A DNA stretch of 64,000 bases from a virus: positions 1-64,000 of IMG/VR virus record IMGVR_UViG_3300021425_000032; one strand, given 5' to 3'. The notes below the pieces were generated by a model. It did no database searches. It was not told the origin of the DNA and saw nothing but the letters and a program-made list of their open reading frames with translations. Position numbers and translations under genes: made by a program. Positions 59,008-64,000 of the stretch are shown here, piece by piece. The first letter of the stretch is position 1. Every line of letters starts with the position of its first letter.

Positions 59008-59454
59008 ATGTTAACACTACTGAACCAAGAACACTACAGTTTTCTAGATGACGATCCAGTGCGTCCGCACATAGATCATGCGTGGAGATTAGAATACCCA
59101 CGTGAAGTATATGCACTATACGAAGACAAGTATGCACAGTATGATGAAGTACTCACTGACACACCATTGGCTATCATATGTGTGGCCTACTGTGATCGTA
59201 TACCAACCTGTGAAGAAGATCTAAAACACACAGGCACAGAGGTAGCGGTATTCTACACAGTATGGAGTTATTCAAAGGGTGCAGGCAGGACCATAGTAAA
59301 TCAAACAGCAGATAGGATCAAACAAACACACAATCCTCAACAGTTTGTAACACTAAGTCCCAACACTGAAATGGCTGAACGCTTTCATTTGAGCAATGGA
59401 GCAGAGTTTTTAGCACGATACGACAACTGTCAAAACTTTGAATATCATCTATGA
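59008..59454 (+). CDS. GNAT-like or hypothetical protein
   Basis: A 148-residue protein. The region FVTLSPNTEMAERFHLSNGAEFLARYDN resembles the C-terminal motif of GNAT acetyltransferases (xxLSxxTxMAxRFHLxNGA), as does LAIICVAYCD. A competing 17-codon ORF starts at 58998 with the same ribosome-binding site (AAGGA) and may be a leader peptide. Substrate unknown. Confidence 0.55.
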   Translation: MLTLLNQEHYSFLDDDPVRPHIDHAWRLEYPREVYALYEDKYAQYDEVLTDTPLAIICVAYCDRIPTCEEDLKHTGTEVAVFYTVWSYSKGAGRTIVNQTADRIKQTHNPQQFVTLSPNTEMAERFHLSNGAEFLARYDNCQNFEYHL

Positions 59455-59720
59455 AGATCTATTTGGGTCATATAGAATGCAAGTGGACACACAACGACCG
59501 ACTAGAGTTGATATACTATCGTCAGAAGTACGGAGATGAACTCTATCGTGCTATTAATGTTGCAGGTGACATCACTCAAAGACGCTACAACTCACTAACA
59601 CTGCCTGCGGACATGTACAAGCGTGTGGACTTTTATCTAACACCTGACTCAAGCAAAGCCGCAACACTGTTTATGCTGCGTTGGGCAGAACAATTGGATA
59701 AAGAACATGGGCCCATTTGA
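59451..59720 (+). CDS. Small hypothetical protein (89 aa)
   Basis: An 89-residue protein, basic, with KIYLGHIECKWTHNDRLELIYYRQKYGDELYR. Starts four bases before the stop of the GNAT-like gene (ATGA), and overlaps the next by 14 bases. No family recognised. Confidence 0.65.
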   Translation: MKIYLGHIECKWTHNDRLELIYYRQKYGDELYRAINVAGDITQRRYNSLTLPADMYKRVDFYLTPDSSKAATLFMLRWAEQLDKEHGPI

Positions 59721-59901
59721 ACTAGAACGACAGCGAGTTCGCAAACAACGACTAGAACGTATAGCACGTGATCCTAGTCTTGATCCTCAAGTTGCTAGAA
59801 TATGGCAACGTCTAGCTGACGAAGTGACCTTTGATGAAGCAGAATACAATCGAAGATGTGTGCAAATATTTCAGGGAAAGACTAGGGACAGGTTTTTCTA
59901 G
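59707..59901 (+). CDS. Small basic hypothetical protein (64 aa)
   Basis: A 64-residue, very basic, helical protein (LERQRVRKQRLERIARDPSL). Last of the plus-strand string, converging with the minus-strand gene (20-base overlap). No function known. Confidence 0.6.
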   Translation: MGPFELERQRVRKQRLERIARDPSLDPQVARIWQRLADEVTFDEAEYNRRCVQIFQGKTRDRFF

Positions 59902-60469
59902 CACTGCGTATAACTTCATAGTTGTTGGCCACAACAATTCCCATTACACCCGTTGCCTGTGCTAGTTCTTGATCACTAACAGTATTGATGTCTGAGTGTA
60001 GAGCATACAAAGGCAACAGTTTCAACAACAGCATTTGTTCTATACTGGGTTTTGCGGGCAACAGAGGATTTTGTTCTTCTACACACTCGAAACGAGTGGT
60101 GGCATAGATAGTGCTGTAAACATCAAGAGCCTGTAGTAGATAGTATATGGTGATGTGACCCTTTGATGCAGGTTCTTTAAATTCAAATTCCGGCAGTATG
60201 GGCTTGCCAGTGTTGTACCAATCAACACCTATGTAGAGTTCATCACTCAATGGCGTACGATCCTGCTGTATTGTGTAGAGGGGATCAAGCGTGTTGAATG
60301 TGTGTCTTACATCTGGTGGAGGTATATATATGTCATCTTCCGGTTGAGGTGCTGGTTCAAACATCTGTTGAGGTTGTAGTTTGATGCCTGCTATGTAGAG
60401 TTCATTAGTTGATGAGTGTGCCACTGAGCTTAACAGTGTTAAGAATAGAATGATAGTCCCTCGTGCCAC
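59882..60469 (-). CDS. Secreted or membrane-anchored protein (DUF5658-like C-terminus)
   Basis: 195 residues from GTG 60469: MARGTIILFLTLLSSVAHSS is a clean signal peptide. A disordered Pro-rich middle (APQPEDDIYIPPPDVR) is followed by a hydrophobic segment ITIYYLLQALDVYSTIYAT and IEQMLLLKLLPLYALHS, then GVMGIVVANNYEV; the order of these fits the DUF5658 membrane family. I chose GTG because a minus-strand CTAAATA promoter ends five bases before it; a longer frame runs through GC-rich repeats. Likely periplasmic or inner membrane. Confidence 0.7.
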   Translation of the reverse strand: MARGTIILFLTLLSSVAHSSTNELYIAGIKLQPQQMFEPAPQPEDDIYIPPPDVRHTFNTLDPLYTIQQDRTPLSDELYIGVDWYNTGKPILPEFEFKEPASKGHITIYYLLQALDVYSTIYATTRFECVEEQNPLLPAKPSIEQMLLLKLLPLYALHSDINTVSDQELAQATGVMGIVVANNYEVIRSARKTCP

Positions 60470-60474
60470 ACTAA

Positions 60475-60482
60475 TATTTAGC
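60475..60482 (-). promoter_or_regulatory. Late promoter GCTAAATA, minus strand, leaderless geometry
   Basis: GCTAAATA on the minus strand, five bases before the GTG start at 60469, the same spacing as for gp14, gp17 and 22710. Confidence 0.7.
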
Positions 60483-60779
60483 AACGAAGCCCGCAAGGCC
60501 GCCGGCCAAAGCCGCGAAGCGGTTAACGCAAAAAGCGCGAAGCGCAAGCGATAGCGCAGCGGTTAAGCAGATTTTAGTATCAACATACACATGAACCTAT
60601 AACGAACGTGTTTTGAACTAACCATAGCGACAGACGTCTATCAACGTGTTGCTTTCAGTCTAAAACAAAGGTTTGTAAAAAGATGACGTTTTAAAACTAT
60701 ATGTAGAGCGTGTATAACGTGTTTGTCACGCATACTAGCTCAAACGTAGCTATTAGTTCGTATTCACGCTGTATGACGC
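60483..60779. other. Noncoding region with GC-rich repeats and AACGTGTT octamers
   Basis: No convincing gene. Positions 60483-60566 are much more GC-rich than the rest, with recurring GCGAAGC and AGCGGTTAA units. Then AT-rich sequence holds AACGTGTT three times in the same direction (60605-60612, 60643-60650, 60716-60723). These might be iterons of an origin or protein-binding sites. Confidence 0.5.
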
Positions 60780-60983
60780 TTATATGCACTCTAAGACGCC
60801 ACTTCCTGTGTATGCTAGTGTAGCGTATGTACGTTCCTGTGCTGAGTCAAACACTAGTGTACACGAGTCTGACTGTTCTGTGTATATACCACGTAGTAAT
60901 AAGTCTGTAGCAAATGAAAATGTATTGATGTCTGCTATGTAATCTGTAACTGAGTCATCATATAGTATGTTGAGTAAATACAT
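60780..60983 (-). CDS. Small hypothetical protein (67 aa)
   Basis: A 67-residue acidic protein from ATG 60983 (a GTG at 60998 is also in frame). No ribosome-binding site or motif stands out. It lies between a noncoding region and the plus-strand small gene at 61013, divergent from it. Confidence 0.45.
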   Translation of the reverse strand: MYLLNILYDDSVTDYIADINTFSFATDLLLRGIYTEQSDSCTLVFDSAQERTYATLAYTGSGVLECI

Positions 60984-61012
60984 ATAATTACTTAGCACAA
61001 AGGAACACTACT

Positions 61013-61180
61013 ATGTACACACTAGAACAACTGCATGCTTATCAACAGTGGATACAACATCAACAGGGTCATCCTACTGAGCCACAACACTTCCTTACCA
61101 TTCTTATGAGAGACTTTGCTCTTACACACGGACAAGCACAAGCAGTGTACGATAGTCTAAGAGACTGGGAACTAAAGTAA
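61013..61180 (+). CDS. Small hypothetical protein (55 aa)
   Basis: A 55-residue Gln/His-rich helical protein with AAGGA 8 bases before ATG 61013. No family. Because of the good ribosome-binding site and normal codon use it is likely real. Confidence 0.6.
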   Translation: MYTLEQLHAYQQWIQHQQGHPTEPQHFLTILMRDFALTHGQAQAVYDSLRDWELK

Positions 61181-61290
61181 TACTACTACCCAAGAGCTAA
61201 AGCTCTACACACTCGCTAGTCGCTTGTGTGTGCTTGCTTACGCTAGTAGTTGCCCGAAATGGGTTCTACAACCAAAAAAATTGGTCGCGC
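61181..61290 (+). ncRNA. Candidate multi-stem structured RNA
   Basis: Several inverted repeats fall in a nested order: ACTACT and AGTAGT at the ends (about 61182 and 61244), enclosing AGAGCT-AA-AGCTCT (61193-61206) and ACACAC...GTGTGT (about 61207-61231), then CCC-GAAAT-GGG and CCAA...TTGG. That gives a three-way-junction-like shape with more hairpins behind. No coding frame was seen. Direction is arbitrary. Confidence 0.4.
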
Positions 61291-61519
61291 AAAAAATTGT
61301 GGTGAAGTACTTACAGAAGTGAGGTGGTGATTGCTACTGCACCGTTTTTTAAAAGTGTCCATTAACGCTAAGTGCTTGTTTTTGTTAGATATTTTTTATA
61401 AGCCCCGACCCCCCTCGAGAAATAAAATTCAAAAAAAATCTCCCCGGAGGAAGATTTTTCTTTCTGTGTGTCCCCACAGTAGGTGCGGTCTTGCATACAG
61501 TGCCGCGTACTGTTGCAGA
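61291..61519. other. Noncoding region
   Basis: No convincing gene in either strand. It includes the terminator at 61431-61461. An open plus-strand frame at 61331-61528 runs through the terminator and is basic and low in complexity; I judge it spurious. Confidence 0.5.
61431..61461 (-). terminator. Terminator for the minus-strand early operon
   Basis: An 8-bp AT stem (AAAAATCT with AGATTTTT) with a GC-rich inner part, and on the minus strand an eight-base T-run, lies 60-90 bases after the last minus-strand gene. It may act in both directions. Confidence 0.7.
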
Positions 61520-61870
61520 CTAGTCTAGTCGACTGCCTGCATAAGCTGTAAAGCCGTAGCCTTCTAGCACTCTAGCATAGGCTCTAGCACCAGCTTCTTT
61601 AATGCTAATGCTCTGCCCACCGTACCAGTTGCACCATTGGCTAAACACTCTGTTCCAGTTCTGGTCTATGCCAGCCTGCTTAAGAGCCTTGCCCATTTTG
61701 GTATTGCCCTTGAGCTTCTTACCATCATGTGCGTAGATGTCTACCCACGCAAAGCCACACGCATCCCAGTCCGAGTTACCGTTCTGTTGATATGCTTGCT
61801 CGCTTGCATTTACAGCCGCTTGCTGTGCTTTGTTTAGGATTACAGTTAGATCGTTTACAGTGTAGTTCAT
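61520..61870 (-). CDS. Conserved hypothetical protein (116 aa)
   Basis: A 116-residue protein with WDACGFAWVDIYAHDGKKLKGNTKMGKALKQAG and WNRVFSQWCNWYGGQSISIKEAGARAYA, a striking run of Trp, Gly and Lys that looks conserved. It resembles small phage proteins I have seen in several marine phages, function unknown. It has its own sigma-70-type promoter (61906-61933) and a GAGGGCA leader motif. Confidence 0.7.
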   Translation of the reverse strand: MNYTVNDLTVILNKAQQAAVNASEQAYQQNGNSDWDACGFAWVDIYAHDGKKLKGNTKMGKALKQAGIDQNWNRVFSQWCNWYGGQSISIKEAGARAYARVLEGYGFTAYAGSRLD

Positions 61871-61895
61871 ATTGTTTGCCCTCGCTATGTTTAAC

Positions 61896-62219
61896 TTACT
61901 CTACTAGTATAGCACCTTCGTGTGCATTGTCAACCCCTAATTCGCTGATTGACTCTATCTTTTTGTCTACAGTGTATGCACTATCAGTGTCTAGATATGC
62001 ATCGTGTGCCAGTGCTTCTGCTTGTGCTTCTGAAGTTGCTGTGACTGTGACCACATGATGTTCTGTGATTGTTACCTGAACTTCATACTCTTGTCCTGGA
62101 ATAGTGCCGTCTCCACCACATGCCCAACAGTCTTCTTCTAAGCCGTCTTGTTCATAGTACGTGTCGAGGTCGTAGCCTTCACCACAACACTCAACACACT
62201 CAACCTTTGGTGTAGCCAT
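61896..62219 (-). CDS. DnaJ-type zinc-finger protein with DpnD/PcfM-like domain
   Basis: A 107-residue protein. The N-terminal part has CVECCGEGYDLD and CWACGGDGTIPG, two CxxCxGxG zinc motifs as in the DnaJ cysteine-rich domain. The rest (EYEVQVTITEHHVVTVTATSEAQAEALA) resembles the DpnD/PcfM family by pattern. It overlaps the next minus gene by one base. Its promoter region for the next gene lies inside its 3' end. Confidence 0.68.
   Translation of the reverse strand: MATPKVECVECCGEGYDLDTYYEQDGLEEDCWACGGDGTIPGQEYEVQVTITEHHVVTVTATSEAQAEALAHDAYLDTDSAYTVDKKIESISELGVDNAHEGAILVE
61906..61933 (-). promoter_or_regulatory. Sigma-70-type promoter, minus strand
   Basis: TTGACA, 16-base spacer, TATACT on the minus strand, lying within the end of the DnaJ-like gene and serving 61520-61870. 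Confidence 0.75.
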
Positions 62220-62611
62220 TAAGCCATCACCGATGTTGTTGAAAAAGTCTGTGCATCAACTATGTCATAGCTGATTGGCTCACAAGGTTCAAAGCCAAAG
62301 CCTGCTACCTCGAACCAGTCTTGGAAGCCTTCACCGTCGTCTACGATCATCACATCGCCAACGCTTGTGCTTCTTAGGCCATAAGCCTTGCCGTTGTGTT
62401 GGATAAGGGGAGCAATGACTTCTACATCATCGTTCGCATCAGCACCGATCTTCATGCTCCAGCTACCATCAACATTGTTGGTGTATCTGTAGGCATACTC
62501 AGTGGCTTCAAAAAGATCCATGCCTGAGGTTGTTACCTTTGCAACAGCCTTAGGAGTTTCGCCCTCTTCTAAGAAACTTGCATGGATTACGGTTATAGTA
62601 AAGTTTTTCAT
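62219..62611 (-). CDS. Conserved hypothetical protein (130 aa)
   Basis: A 130-residue acidic beta-rich protein. AYGLRSTSVGDVMIVDDGEGFQDWFEVAGFGFEPC stands out as a likely conserved patch. Starts with a strong sigma-70-type promoter upstream and a GTGAGGGC leader element; the DnaJ-like gene follows immediately (stop/start overlap). No family known. Confidence 0.7.
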   Translation of the reverse strand: MKNFTITVIHASFLEEGETPKAVAKVTTSGMDLFEATEYAYRYTNNVDGSWSMKIGADANDDVEVIAPLIQHNGKAYGLRSTSVGDVMIVDDGEGFQDWFEVAGFGFEPCEPISYDIVDAQTFSTTSVMA

Positions 62612-62645
62612 ATTGTGCCCTCACACTTTAATTTAATATACTGCT

Positions 62646-62674
62646 AGTATAGCCTCAAACTCTCTCGTTGTCAA
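62646..62674 (-). promoter_or_regulatory. Sigma-70-type promoter, minus strand
   Basis: TTGACA, 17-base spacer, TATACT, 35 bases ahead of ATG 62611 on the minus strand. The -35 is preceded by GGGG, as in the promoter at 61906-61933. Confidence 0.85.
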
Positions 62675-62682
62675 CCCCTAAT

Positions 62683-62716
62683 TTTAAAAAAGAAAAACCC
62701 CGCACGAGGCGAGGTT
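62683..62716 (-). terminator. Rho-independent terminator, minus strand
   Basis: On the minus strand AACCTCGC and GCGGGGTT pair (one mismatch) around CTCGT, followed by TTTCTTTTTT. It ends transcripts from the ATPase gene. Confidence 0.8.
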
Positions 62717-62880
62717 CTTCCCGGTGACATGCAGAGCGTGAGGGCTACGCTTGATCTGCTCCACCTAGGCTCGTGGATGAGGGCGGTCCACTTGCCTTAA
62801 CGACCACTTGGGGAGGGCACCCGTTAGTGGTCATGTGCTGTGAGAGGAGCATTAGGATGCTCTACTCATCACAGTATTCT
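62717..62880 (-). ncRNA. Highly structured segment between ATPase gene and terminator
   Basis: A GC-rich stretch with several stems: AGCGT...ACGCT near 62735-62751, GACCACT...AGTGGTC near 62801-62833 with an inner GGGCACCC, and AGCAT...ATGCT near 62848-62863. It may be a 3' structured RNA or mRNA stability element. It overlaps a short candidate ORF. Confidence 0.45.
62745..62852 (-). CDS. Candidate micro-ORF (35 aa) after the ATPase
   Basis: ATG at 62852 overlaps the ATPase stop (TAATG), and the frame codes for 35 residues, Pro/Ser/Gly-rich, before TAG. No ribosome-binding site other than coupling. It may be only part of a structured untranslated region. Confidence 0.25.
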   Translation of the reverse strand: MLLSQHMTTNGCPPQVVVKASGPPSSTSLGGADQA

Positions 62881-63862
62881 CTGCCATTGCTTCCCACTTG
62901 GTAGGAAATGCTTTGGCCAAGTCGGCTATCTTAAGTACTGAACGCAAGCTCAGCTCCCTCAGCTTAGACTTGTTGATATCGATGTAGTCGATGATGTCTT
63001 GTACAGTTTCTTCTGGCAAGCCATACTCGTCTAGCATTCCGTCAGTAACGATCTGCTTGATACGCAGCATCTTCTCACGGTCTGTGTCAATAGTCAAGTC
63101 AATGTAGTGACATCTACTTTCTAGTGCTTCTAGGTGATCACGCATCTTCTTGCTCTTAACGTTTTCAAACTTGATGTTGGTGATAAAGATTGCACCACCT
63201 TTGAACTCGAATGAATCCGGCACACCTTCGTTTCTCAACTTGAATGAATCAGTGTTCCAATGGATACGTCTAGTCTTCTTAGAGTCTAGCGCAGCTTTTA
63301 GGATGTTCAGTGATAGTTCATCTGAGAACACTGAGTCACAGTCATCGAACACCAGTACATTGTCTTTGTCTGCGTAGTTGAACAGTTTACAGTAGAGTCC
63401 AATAGCACTCATAGCACCTTTGACCACCTGATACTTCGCAGGACGATCTCCTAAGGTTGCAATTAATTCATGTGCGCCTAGTACTTTTTCGACACCATGT
63501 GACTTACCTACACCCGGAGGACCTGAAACAATCATTGCACGTACATCACCTCGCTTGCAGGCTTTGGTCATGTCTTCGAGCATGTCGAATCGTTCGCGCA
63601 ATCTTTCGATTGTCTCTTCGTCGGTCTCCTCACGGGTGGTGGTGGCCACGGAGCTATCAACCAGCTCGTAGCTTGACGGGCTATCACACTTGATCTTAAT
63701 ATTTCGATCAGGGAAGCCTGCTACCGCAGTACCATCGACTGTGACGTAGCCACCACCGGCGCCAACCTTAAATTCAGATACCATAGGAAATACCATTCCT
63801 GTCATATCAACGTCTTTGCCTCTAATTTTGTAGAAGCCCTCTTTCATCTTTACTTTTTGCAT
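62852..63862 (-). CDS. AAA-type ATPase
   Basis: A 336-residue protein from ATG 63862. Residues 110-250 form an AAA core: MIVSGPPGVGKSHGVEKVL (Walker A), VLVFDDCDSVF (Walker B), GGAIFITNIKFEN (sensor 1), ESRCHYIDL (arginine finger region). The N-terminal 80 residues are beta-rich. Such stand-alone ATPases occur in diverse phages near early or replication genes. It may remodel DNA or protein complexes (inference). It is driven by the promoter at 63899-63927. Confidence 0.83.
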   Translation of the reverse strand: MQKVKMKEGFYKIRGKDVDMTGMVFPMVSEFKVGAGGGYVTVDGTAVAGFPDRNIKIKCDSPSSYELVDSSVATTTREETDEETIERLRERFDMLEDMTKACKRGDVRAMIVSGPPGVGKSHGVEKVLGAHELIATLGDRPAKYQVVKGAMSAIGLYCKLFNYADKDNVLVFDDCDSVFSDELSLNILKAALDSKKTRRIHWNTDSFKLRNEGVPDSFEFKGGAIFITNIKFENVKSKKMRDHLEALESRCHYIDLTIDTDREKMLRIKQIVTDGMLDEYGLPEETVQDIIDYIDINKSKLRELSLRSVLKIADLAKAFPTKWEAMAENTVMSRAS

Positions 63863-63898
63863 AGTTTTGCCCTCTCGCAATGTTTAATTTATATACAC

Positions 63899-63927
63899 AG
63901 TATATGATATATCTGTGCGCCTGTCAA
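63899..63927 (-). promoter_or_regulatory. Sigma-70-type promoter, minus strand (ATPase)
   Basis: TTGACA, 17-base spacer, TATACT on the minus strand. The stop codon of the gene upstream lies within the -35 box. Confidence 0.85.
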
Positions 63928-64000
63928 CCAAAAATCTTACCAAATAACCAAAAAAATCCTATGAAGCCTCCAAGTGCTATTGCGCCATACATGAAACTGT
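63924..64000 (-). CDS. Partial membrane protein, minus strand
   Basis: The C-terminal 25 or so codons of a minus-strand gene whose start lies beyond the window. It reads MYGAIALGGFIGFFWLFGKI, a membrane segment, then stop. Its TGA overlaps the ATPase promoter. Confidence 0.45.
   Translation of the reverse strand, partial: SFMYGAIALGGFIGFFWLFGKIFG

Noticed and set aside
58998-59051. A 17-codon ORF with AAGGA directly before the GNAT-like gene
   Set aside because: It could be a leader peptide, but nothing beyond the ribosome-binding site supports it, so it is mentioned only under the neighbour.
61331-61528. A plus-strand frame of 65 codons
   Set aside because: It crosses the terminator at 61431-61461, is low in complexity and basic, and lacks a ribosome-binding site.
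1-64000. tRNA genes
   Set aside because: I looked for TTCGA-type loops and acceptor stems; those seen (in 55083 and 58131) lie inside coding sequence and do not fold as tRNA.
1-64000. CRISPR arrays, insertion sequences or integrase
   Set aside because: No regularly spaced direct repeats, no transposase or integrase motif and no terminal repeats were found. Only the HNH gene is mobile-like.
1-64000. Photosynthesis genes that would point to a cyanobacterial host
   Set aside because: None were seen, so I did not assign a host even though the gene content resembles cyanophages.

Overview
The window is a piece of an AT-rich, T4-like marine myovirus genome, of the cyanophage or pelagiphage kind. 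The T4 structural and replication core is recognisable: tail completion gp15, neck gp13 and gp14, sheath gp18, tube gp19, head completion gp4, terminase gp16 and gp17, SSB gp32, UvsX, UvsY, UvsW, primase gp61 and helicase gp41. T4-type late promoters (TATAAATA, GATAAATA, CTAAATA) recur before structural genes. I see no photosynthesis genes, tRNAs, integrase or capsid gene, so the host is not fixed by this window.

Layout. 0-0.9 kb: end of a structural block, closed by a strong terminator. 0.9-6.8 kb: a tightly packed plus-strand tailoring operon (a U32-like/methyltransferase fusion, a flavin-dependent halogenase, a 2OG-Fe(II)-type oxygenase and two DUF6065-like paralogues). 6.9-12.9 kb: fibre and adhesin proteins, an FG-GAP-like beta-propeller and a subtilisin-like protease. 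12.9-16.7 kb: minus-strand block (gp14, gp15, NUDIX, cupin). 16.7-30.4 kb: gp13, dNMP kinase-like, HNH, gp18, gp19, tube-like protein, gp4, gp16, gp17 and conserved virion-associated proteins. 30.5-33.4 kb: gp32, uvsX, uvsY. 33.4-43.7 kb: a glycan and surface-polymer island (FkbM and other methyltransferases, glycosyltransferases, a pyruvyltransferase-like protein, a nucleotidyltransferase-cupin fusion, HAD and kinase-like proteins, and four paralogues of one glycan-enzyme-like family), lying between uvsY and uvsW. 43.7-55.5 kb: uvsW, more modification enzymes, Kdo-8-phosphate synthase, a sulfotransferase/APS-kinase/adenylyltransferase cassette, serine hydroxymethyltransferase and a 189-residue miniature DnaE-like polymerase. 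55.5-59.9 kb: a structural protein, then primase and helicase. 59.9-64 kb: small, mostly minus-strand early genes with near-consensus sigma-70-type promoters, higher GC and several structured noncoding segments.

How it fits together. The replication and recombination genes and the late structural genes use different promoter types. Many late promoters sit 4-5 bases before the start codon, which predicts leaderless mRNAs. The cargo genes look designed to alter surface glycans or small molecules (glycosyl transfer, methylation, Kdo, sulfation, halogenation, hydroxylation). The strongest candidates for something undescribed are the mini-DnaE, the compact sulfation cassette, the U32/halogenase/DUF6065 operon, and out-of-frame nested ORFs with ribosome-binding sites inside kdsA, uvsW and the mini-DnaE gene. 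All functional names come from motifs read by eye; no database search was possible.
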